Source of the DNA: Agrococcus beijingensis
Lineage (GTDB): Bacteria > Actinomycetota > Actinomycetes > Actinomycetales > Microbacteriaceae
Assembly (NCBI RefSeq): GCF_030758955.1
Contig: NZ_CP132360.1
Coordinates: 2,640,718 to 2,680,109 of the forward strand
Reading direction: 5' to 3'
Length of the DNA: 39,392 nucleotides
The translations under genes were made by a program, and so were the position numbers. Below, in pieces: positions 33,773 to 39,392 of this stretch. A model generated the notes under the pieces. The model made no database searches. It saw nothing but the letters and a program-made list of their open reading frames with translations, and was not told the origin of the DNA. Position 1 is the first letter of the stretch, and each line of letters starts with the position of its first letter.

Positions 33773-36064
33773 ATGCGCGAGCACGAGAACCTTAGCCACG
33801 ACCGCGGCCACGACGCCGTCCACGAGCGCGAGCGAGGCGAGGAGCACAGCGACCACGCCGGTCACGAGGAGCACACCTCCCACGCCGGTCACGAGGAGCA
33901 CAGCGACCACGCCGGTCACGAGCAGCACAGCTCCCACGCCGACAGCTCCCACGCCGGCCACGAGGAGCACAGCTCCCACGCCGGCCACGAGGAGCGCAGC
34001 TCCCACGCCGGCCACGAGCAGCACAGCTCCCCCGCCGGCCACGAGGAGCACAGCGCACACGCGGGCCACGGCGGCCACGCGGGCCACGGCGACCACGTCG
34101 GCATGTTCCGCCGCCTCTTCTGGTGGATGCTCGCGCTCGCCGTGCCGACGGTGCTGCTGAGCGGCATGTTCGCGTCGATCGTCGGCTACGACCTGCCCGA
34201 CCAGCCATGGGCCCGGTGGGTCTCGCCCGTGCTCGGCACCGTGCTCTACGCGGTGGGCGGCCGCCCCTTCCTCACGGGCGCCGTCGACGAGCTGCGGGCG
34301 CGCAGGCCAGGCATGATGCTGCTCATCGCGCTCGCGATCACCGTCGCGTTCGTCGCCTCGTGGGCGGCCACGCTGGGCATCGCGGAGCACGACCTCGACT
34401 TCTGGTGGGAGCTCGCGCTGCTCGTGGTGATCATGCTGCTGGGGCACTGGCTCGAGATGCGCTCGCTCGCGCAGACGTCGTCGGCGCTCGACTCGCTCGC
34501 CGCGCTGCTGCCCGACGAGGCGGAGCGCGAGGTCGACGGCGGCACCGAGCGGGTCTCCCCCGACGCGCTGCGCGTCGGCGACGTGGTCGTCGTGCGGCCC
34601 GGCGCGCGCGTGCCCGCCGACGGCGAGATCATCGCCGGCTCGGCGAGCTTCGACGAGTCGATGATCACCGGTGAGTCGCGCCCGGTCGCCCGCGGCATCG
34701 CCGACCGCGTCGTCGCCGGCACCGTCGCCACCGACTCGGGCGTGCGCGTGCGCGTCGACGCGACCGGCGACGAGACCGCGATCGCCGGCATCCGCCGCCT
34801 CGTCGCCGATGCCCAGGCGTCGACGTCGAAGGCGCAGCGGCTCGCCGACCGCGCGGCCGGCTGGCTCTTCTGGTTCGCGCTGATCGCTGCCGCGCTCACC
34901 GCCGTCGCCTGGACGATCGCCGGAGCCCCCGACGACGCCGTCGTGCGCGCCGTGACGGTGCTCGTGATCGCCTGCCCGCACGCGCTCGGCCTCGCCATCC
35001 CGCTCGTCGTGTCGATCGCGACCGAGCGCGCCGCCCGCGGCGGCGTGCTGATCGCCGACCGGCTCGCGCTCGAGACGATGCGCGCCGTCGACGTCGTGCT
35101 GTTCGACAAGACCGGCACCCTCACCGCGGGCGAGCCCGCGCTCGTCGAGCTCCACGCCGTCGACGGCGACACCGATCGACTGCTCGCGCTCGCCGCGGCG
35201 GCCGAGTCGGCGAGCGAGCACCCGCTCGCGCGGGCGATCGTGCGCGCGGCCGAGGAGCGCGCGCTCGTCGTCCCCGACGCATCCGACTTCTCCTCCTCCC
35301 CCGCGGTCGGCGTGACGGCCACGGTCGACGAGCGCCGCGTGCGCGTCGGCGGCCCGCACCTGCTCGGCGAGGAGGCCGCCCACGAGCTGCCCCAGGTCGA
35401 GCCGTGGCGCGCGGAGGGCGCGATCATCCTGCACGTCGTCGTCGACGGCCGCGTCGAGGGTGCGCTGCGGCTGGCCGACGAGATCCGCCCCGAGTCGAAG
35501 CAGGCGGTGGATGCGCTGCACCGGCTGGGCGTCGAGGTCGCCATGGTCACGGGTGACGCGGAGGCCGTCGCGCGCAGCGTCGCCGGCCGGCTCGGCATCG
35601 ATCGGGTGGCGGCCGGCGTGCGGCCGGAGCACAAGGAGCGCGAGGTGGCGCGGCTGCAGGCCGAGGGCCACCGGGTGGCGTTCGTCGGCGACGGCGTGAA
35701 CGACGCTCCGGCGCTCGCCCGTGCCGACGTCGGGCTCGCGATCGGCGCCGGCACCGACGTGGCGATCGCGTCGGCCGATGTGATCCTGGCGAGCTCCGAC
35801 CCGCGCAGCGTGCTGTCGGTCTTCGAGCTGTCGCACGCCAGTGCGCGCAAGATGGTGCAGAACCTCTGGTGGGCGGCGGGCTACAACCTGCTGTCGGTGC
35901 CGCTCGCGGCGGGCGTGCTGGCGCCGGTCGGGTTCGTGCTGCCGATGTCGGTCGGCGCGCTGCTGATGTCGGTGTCGACGATCGTGGTGGCGCTGAACGC
36001 GCAGCTGCTGCGCCGGCTCGACCTGACGCCCGAGGCCTCCACCGCCCGGGTGCTGCGCGGCTGA
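33773..36064 (+). CDS. copB: Copper-exporting P-type ATPase, CopB type
   Basis: 763 residues. Residues 1-110 are very rich in histidine, with eight near-identical AGHEEHSSH-type repeats that replace the usual HMA metal-binding domains. Then eight membrane helices, the actuator TGES loop, the metal site ACPHALGLAIPL (Cys401-Pro402-His403), DKTGT with the phosphorylated Asp445, EHPLARAI, and GDGVND. The CPH motif marks the P1B-3/CopB group, which exports Cu(II) or Cu(I). It starts at ATG 33773, six bases after a -10 with an apparent CsoR operator in the promoter. Confidence 0.94.
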   Translation: MREHENLSHDRGHDAVHERERGEEHSDHAGHEEHTSHAGHEEHSDHAGHEQHSSHADSSHAGHEEHSSHAGHEERSSHAGHEQHSSPAGHEEHSAHAGHGGHAGHGDHVGMFRRLFWWMLALAVPTVLLSGMFASIVGYDLPDQPWARWVSPVLGTVLYAVGGRPFLTGAVDELRARRPGMMLLIALAITVAFVASWAATLGIAEHDLDFWWELALLVVIMLLGHWLEMRSLAQTSSALDSLAALLPDEAEREVDGGTERVSPDALRVGDVVVVRPGARVPADGEIIAGSASFDESMITGESRPVARGIADRVVAGTVATDSGVRVRVDATGDETAIAGIRRLVADAQASTSKAQRLADRAAGWLFWFALIAAALTAVAWTIAGAPDDAVVRAVTVLVIACPHALGLAIPLVVSIATERAARGGVLIADRLALETMRAVDVVLFDKTGTLTAGEPALVELHAVDGDTDRLLALAAAAESASEHPLARAIVRAAEERALVVPDASDFSSSPAVGVTATVDERRVRVGGPHLLGEEAAHELPQVEPWRAEGAIILHVVVDGRVEGALRLADEIRPESKQAVDALHRLGVEVAMVTGDAEAVARSVAGRLGIDRVAAGVRPEHKEREVARLQAEGHRVAFVGDGVNDAPALARADVGLAIGAGTDVAIASADVILASSDPRSVLSVFELSHASARKMVQNLWWAAGYNLLSVPLAAGVLAPVGFVLPMSVGALLMSVSTIVVALNAQLLRRLDLTPEASTARVLRG
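33839..34069 (+). repeat. 27-bp tandem repeat coding the His-rich CopB N-terminus
   Basis: Units beginning GAGGAGCACAGC at 33839, 33866, 33893, 33920, 33962, 33989, 34016 and 34043; all steps are 27 bp except one of 42 bp, which fits 27 plus a partial 15-bp copy. Each unit adds nine residues with three or four histidines. In-frame copy changes would alter the number of metal-binding histidines. Confidence 0.93.
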
Positions 36065-36077
36065 CCCCCGCGGCCGA

Positions 36078-36093
36078 GCACAACGCAAGCCCG
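36078..36093. repeat. Inverted copy of the array unit's start
   Basis: GCACAACGCAAGCCCG is the exact reverse complement of the beginning of the first 36-bp unit (36153-36168), 59 bp away and directly after the copB stop. The pair could fold as a hairpin and act as the copB terminator. Confidence 0.85.
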
Positions 36094-36152
36094 CGGCGCG
36101 CATCGTGCGGCCCGTGCAGGCCCCGCCCCTGTCCGCCGCCGATCGGCCCTCC

Positions 36153-36512
36153 CGGGCTTGCGTTGTGCACCGAGCTGGGTGGAGCTCCCCGGCTCGCGTT
36201 GTGCACCGAGGTGGGCGGAGCTCCCGGGCTTGCGTTGTGCACCGAGCTGGGTGGAGCTCCCCGGCTTGCGTTGTGCACCGAGGTGGGCGGAGCTCCCGGG
36301 CTTGCGTTGTGCACCGAGCTGGGTGGAGCTCCCCGGCTCGCGTTGTGCACCGAGGTGGGCGGAGCTCCCGGGCTTGCGTGGTGCACCGAGCTGGGTGGAG
36401 CTCCCCGGCTTGCGTGGTGCACCGAGGTGGGCGGAGCTCCCGGGCTTGCGTTGTGCACCGAGCTGGGTGGAGCTCCCGGGCTCGCGTCGTGCACCGCGCT
36501 CGGCGAGGCTCC
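36153..36512. repeat. Ten-unit 36-bp tandem array
   Basis: The GCAC of GTGCAC falls at exact 36-bp steps from 36167 to 36491. The unit is C(G/C)GGCT(T/C)GCGT(T/G)GTGCACCGAG followed by (C/G)TGGG(T/C)GGAGCTCC. Two variants alternate (GAGCTGGGTGG and GAGGTGGGCGG), making a 72-bp higher-order repeat; the last unit is degenerate. Units abut without spacers, so this is not CRISPR. Each unit has two palindromes, GTGCAC and GGAGCTCC. It fills the 474-bp gap between copB and the ggt gene; I see no credible gene there. As 36 is a multiple of three, spurious long frames appear on both strands. Confidence 0.95.
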
Positions 36513-36525
36513 GGATCGCGGTCGG

Positions 36526-36531
36526 TAGCGT
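36526..36531 (+). promoter_or_regulatory. -10 element of the ggt-like gene
   Basis: TAGCGT ends 7 nt before ATG 36539, again the leaderless arrangement, with no Shine-Dalgarno. Confidence 0.45.
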
Positions 36532-36538
36532 GGCCGCC

Positions 36539-38263
36539 ATGATGCGCACCAGACCGCCGCTGCAGGGATCGTTCGGAGCCGTCGCCTCGACGCACTGGCT
36601 CGCCTCGTCGAGCGGCATGGCCGTGCTCGAGCGCGGGGGCAACGCCGCCGACGCGGCCGTCGCGGCCGGCTTCGTGCTGCACGTCGTCGAGCCGCACCTG
36701 AACGGTCCGGGCGGCGACCTGCCCGCGATCGTGCGGGTGCCGGGGCGGGAGCCGGTCGTGCTGGCCGGCCAGGGGCCGACGCCCGCCGCCGCCACCATCG
36801 AGCGGATGCGCGCCGAGGGCATCGCGCACATCCCCGGCACCGGCCTGCTCGCCGCCGTCGTGCCGGGCGCCGTCCCCGCGTGGCTGACGCTGCTGCGCGA
36901 CCACGGCACGTGGGCGCCGGCCGACGTGCTGGCCTTCGCGATCGAGCTGGCCGAGCGCGGCCACCGCGTGCTGCCGCGCGTCGCCCGCACCATCGCCGGA
37001 CGCGCCGAGTTCTTCCGCGAGCACTGGCCGGCGTCGGCGGCGCTGTGGACCGACCCGGCGCCCGAGGCGTGGGCTCTGGTGCGCAACCCGGTGCTCGCGG
37101 GCACCTACCGCAGGCTCGCCGACGCCGGCGCGGGCAAGGGCCGCGAGGCCGCCTGCGATGCCGCGATCGCCGCCTGGAGCGAGGGGTTCGTCGCCGAGGC
37201 CATCGACCGCCACAGCCGTGCGCCCGCGATGGACTCGTCGGGCGCCGCCCACGCCGGCCTGCTCACGGGCGACGACCTGGCGGGCTGGCGGCCCGGCTGG
37301 GAGCCGACGATGTCGATGCCGTGGCGCGGCACGACCGTGCACAAGGCCGGCGCCTGGTCGCAGGGGACGGCGCTGCTGGCCGCGCTCGCGATCGCCGACC
37401 CGCTGCTGCCCGAGCGGGCGGATGCGTTCGACGCCGACCTCGTGCACGTCGCGGTCGAGGCGACCAAGCTGGCGCTCGCCGATCGCGACGCCTGGTTCGG
37501 CGACGGCGCCGACCTCGGCCGCCTGCTCGACCCCGCCTACCTCGCCGAGCGGCGCGCGCTCATCGGCGACGCCGCCTCGCTCGAGCTGCGCCCCGGCGCG
37601 CTGCGCGGCGAGCCGCGCCTGCCGCACGTCGAGGCCGCGACGGCCGCGCCGAAGCCGGCCGGAGCCGGCGAGCCGACCCGCGGCGACACCTGCCACATCG
37701 ACGTGGTCGACCGCGACGGCATGGTCATCTCGGCGACACCCTCCGGCGGCTGGCTGCAGTCGAGCCCGACGATCGCCGACCTGGGCTTCTGCCTCGGCAC
37801 GCGCGCCCAGATGCTGTGGCTGGAACCGGGGCTGCCCACGAGCCTCGCGCCCCGCATCCGCCCCCGCACCACCCTGTCGCCGACGATGCTGGTCGACGAC
37901 GACGGCACGGTGGCCGCGCTCGGCACTCCCGGCGGCGACCAGCAGGACCAGTGGCAGCTGACGATGCTGCTGGGCATGCGCGTGCTCGGGCTCGACCCGC
38001 AGGCGGCGATCGACGCGCCCTCGTGGCACGTGACGCACCTGGTGTCGTCGTTCGAGCCGCGCGTGTGGGAGCCGGGCGGGCTGCACGTCGAGTCGCGGCT
38101 CGGCGCCGACACGATCGCCGAGCTCGAGCGCCGCGGGCATGCGGTGACGGATGCGGGGCCCTGGTCGCTCGGACGCCTCTCGTTCGCCTCGCACGGCCCC
38201 GACGGCACGATCCGTGCGGCGTCGAACGCCCGCGACGAGCAGGGCTACGCGGCGCTGCGCTGA
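36539..38263 (+). CDS. Gamma-glutamyltransferase family protein
   Basis: 574 residues from ATG 36539 (ATG 36542 also possible). Features: N-terminal GGNAADAAVAAGFVLHVVEP and PGGDLPAIV, the autocleavage and nucleophile site GDTCHIDVVDRDG with Thr384, then PSGGWLQSS, and GTPGGDQQDQWQLTMLLGM near the C-terminus. Ntn-hydrolase family members cleave the glutathione-like gamma-glutamyl bond or transfer it. There is no signal peptide, unlike secreted GGTs, so it is probably cytoplasmic. Mycothiol replaces glutathione in actinobacteria, so the natural substrate is uncertain. Confidence 0.9.
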   Translation: MMRTRPPLQGSFGAVASTHWLASSSGMAVLERGGNAADAAVAAGFVLHVVEPHLNGPGGDLPAIVRVPGREPVVLAGQGPTPAAATIERMRAEGIAHIPGTGLLAAVVPGAVPAWLTLLRDHGTWAPADVLAFAIELAERGHRVLPRVARTIAGRAEFFREHWPASAALWTDPAPEAWALVRNPVLAGTYRRLADAGAGKGREAACDAAIAAWSEGFVAEAIDRHSRAPAMDSSGAAHAGLLTGDDLAGWRPGWEPTMSMPWRGTTVHKAGAWSQGTALLAALAIADPLLPERADAFDADLVHVAVEATKLALADRDAWFGDGADLGRLLDPAYLAERRALIGDAASLELRPGALRGEPRLPHVEAATAAPKPAGAGEPTRGDTCHIDVVDRDGMVISATPSGGWLQSSPTIADLGFCLGTRAQMLWLEPGLPTSLAPRIRPRTTLSPTMLVDDDGTVAALGTPGGDQQDQWQLTMLLGMRVLGLDPQAAIDAPSWHVTHLVSSFEPRVWEPGGLHVESRLGADTIAELERRGHAVTDAGPWSLGRLSFASHGPDGTIRAASNARDEQGYAALR

Positions 38264-38329
38264 GCGTGGCGCGTCGGCCGCAGGTGCGGGGCTGGCCTAG
38301 CCTGGAGGCTGGTGGAGAAGGAGTGCGCT

Positions 38330-39325
38330 GTGGCACGACACGGTAGAGGGTTCAAGCGGTTCGCCGTCATCGCGACGGCGGCCGCGCTGGTGCTGACCGG
38401 CTGCGTGCCGACAGCGGAGCCGGAGCCGACACCGACCGTCGCGCAGACGCCGACGGCGACGCCCACGCCCACCGCGGCCCCCCCGCCGACGCCCGAGCCG
38501 TGGGTCGACCCGCTGCCCGACGGCGCGGTCACCGCGCTGCTGCTGGGCACCGACTCGCGCACGCCAGGCGCGTTCGACGGCAACGCCGACGTCATGATGC
38601 TGGCCCAGATCTCGGCCGACCGGCAGACCCTCGCGCTCGTCTCGATCACGCGCGACTCGTGGGTGAACCTGCCGGGCCGGGGCTTCGCGAAGATCAACGC
38701 CGCCTTCTCGTACGGCGGCACCGAGCTCGCGCGGCAGGCGGTCTCGGGCATGTTCGGCGGGCTCGAGATCGACTACGTGGTGCAGACCGACTTCACCGGC
38801 TTCGTCAACATCGCCGACTCGCTCGGCGGCTTCACGGTGCAGAACCAGCACGCCTCGCAGATGGGCACGGAGACCGGCAACCTGGCCGTCTACCCCGCGG
38901 GCCCGGTGACCATCACCAACCACGACGCGCTCGCCTACGTGCGCCAGCGCAAGGAGCTGCCCGAGGGCGACCTCGACCGCACCCAGCGTGCGCGCGAGTC
39001 GATCATCGGCATGCTCGACCGCGTCGACCAGATCGCGGCGGATCCCGCGCAGCTCACGGCGCTGATGGGCGCCATCGCCGGCAACGTGCGCCTCACCGGC
39101 GAGCTGAGCGTCGACGACATGGTGGCCCTCGCGACCATCAGCCAGGGCCTCGAGCGCACCGACATCGTGAGCCTCATGGCGCCGCTCGACGGCTACGCGA
39201 TGCAGAACGGGCAGTGGGTGAACGTCATCGATGCCGCGCAGACCGCGGCGCTGGGGGCGGCGCTGCAGGCGGGCGATGTGCTGCCCTACGTCGCGACCTA
39301 TGGCACGGAGTACGCGCTGCCGTAG
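38330..39325 (+). CDS. LytR-CpsA-Psr (LCP) family protein, lipoprotein form
   Basis: 331 residues from GTG 38330, which has AAGGAG (38318-38323) 6 nt upstream; GTG 38312 (TAGCCT 8 nt before) is an alternative. The signal ends in the lipobox LTGC, then a Thr/Pro/Glu linker. The LCP domain (about 60-210) has LLLGTDSRTPGAFDGNADVM, ITRDSWVNLPGRGFAKINAA and YVRQRKELPEGDLDRTQRAR, with the Asp/Arg residues that bind the pyrophosphate of lipid-linked substrates. LCP enzymes attach wall polymers to peptidoglycan. A lipid anchor instead of an N-terminal transmembrane helix is unusual. Confidence 0.9.
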   Translation: MARHGRGFKRFAVIATAAALVLTGCVPTAEPEPTPTVAQTPTATPTPTAAPPPTPEPWVDPLPDGAVTALLLGTDSRTPGAFDGNADVMMLAQISADRQTLALVSITRDSWVNLPGRGFAKINAAFSYGGTELARQAVSGMFGGLEIDYVVQTDFTGFVNIADSLGGFTVQNQHASQMGTETGNLAVYPAGPVTITNHDALAYVRQRKELPEGDLDRTQRARESIIGMLDRVDQIAADPAQLTALMGAIAGNVRLTGELSVDDMVALATISQGLERTDIVSLMAPLDGYAMQNGQWVNVIDAAQTAALGAALQAGDVLPYVATYGTEYALP

Positions 39326-39392
39326 GCACGCGCTGCCGTAGGGGCACGCGCTGCCGTAGCGGCACGCGCTGCCGTAGCGGCACGCGCTGCCG
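39312..39392. repeat. 18-bp tandem repeat built from the LCP gene's 3' end
   Basis: ACGCGCTGCCGTAG, which includes the last codons and TAG stop of the LCP gene, recurs at 39312, 39328, 39346, 39364 and (incomplete at the edge) 39382; steps are 16, 18, 18 and 18 bp. Each copy contains CGGCA and TGCCG flanking CGCGC, a small hairpin. The tract continues beyond the window. Confidence 0.9.

Noticed and set aside
36153..36512. CRISPR array
   Set aside because: The 36-bp units abut directly with no spacers, alternate in two variants, and there are no cas genes in the window.
36158..36528. Repeat proteins in several frames across the 36-bp array (such as a 12-residue repeat with GAPPTSVHNAS)
   Set aside because: The unit length is a multiple of three, so all frames stay open by arithmetic. 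No start with Shine-Dalgarno and no homology is visible.
33704..38194. Very long open frame on the minus strand through copB and ggt
   Set aside because: GC-rich coding DNA opens antisense frames; it has no start signal and is composed of low-complexity Arg/His/Ala stretches.

Overview
The window is very GC-rich, densely coded DNA from an actinobacterium, most likely a member of the Microbacteriaceae (an Agrococcus-like genus is my guess). The pointers are a WhiB1-type regulator next to a PdtaS-type kinase, mycothiol conjugate amidase (Mca) next to a DUF4307 protein and greA, DUF4192 and Rv3235-like proteins, many GTG starts, and several genes whose -10 element lies 6-7 nt before the start codon, as in leaderless actinobacterial transcripts. 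Most of it is chromosomal core; the accessory-looking parts are about 5.64-8.06 kb and a few repeat tracts.

Layout. 1-3.1 kb (minus): a TetR repressor with two palindromic operators and an MMPL exporter, cut by the window edge, that carries an unusual C-terminal extension resembling half of an ABC ATPase. 3.2-5.6 kb (plus): a small membrane protein, a PfkB sugar kinase and the aminotransferase AlaA. 5.7-8.15 kb: a decayed NmrA/QorB-like pseudogene, a lipoprotein plus coiled-coil membrane protein pair, a gene-free stretch, and tRNA-Lys(CTT) with its promoter and terminator. 8.25-14.5 kb: a Bcp peroxiredoxin, a small membrane protein, whiB1, and a minus-strand operon of SAF/CpaB-like protein, MinD/CpaE-like ATPase and PdtaS-like histidine kinase, with small HTH, DUF and Rv3235-like genes beside it. 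14.5-20.5 kb: a small membrane protein with mca, then DUF4307, greA, ilvA with an AI-2E family permease, and an AlkX/YcaQ-type DNA glycosylase.

20.5-31.4 kb (minus) is the most striking part: an 11-kb run of six genes in which five of the six have start codons overlapping or nearly touching the previous stop. They encode a PP2C phosphatase, a membrane Ser/Thr kinase with a small extracellular domain, a 1913-residue surface protein built of Ig-like and fibronectin III modules, a MoxR ATPase, a DUF58 protein and a truncated TgpA-like membrane protein that has lost its transglutaminase domain next to a repeat tract. The set looks like an envelope-sensing or envelope-assembly system under phosphorylation control.

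31.4-39.4 kb: an SQR-like flavoprotein lacking the usual active-site cysteine motif, a DUF4192 protein, and divergently a CopB-type copper ATPase whose promoter spacer is filled by a CsoR-like palindrome and whose N-terminus is a histidine-rich 27-bp tandem repeat. Then come a ten-unit 36-bp tandem array, a gamma-glutamyltransferase and a lipoprotein-type LytR-CpsA-Psr enzyme followed by repeats made from its own 3' end.
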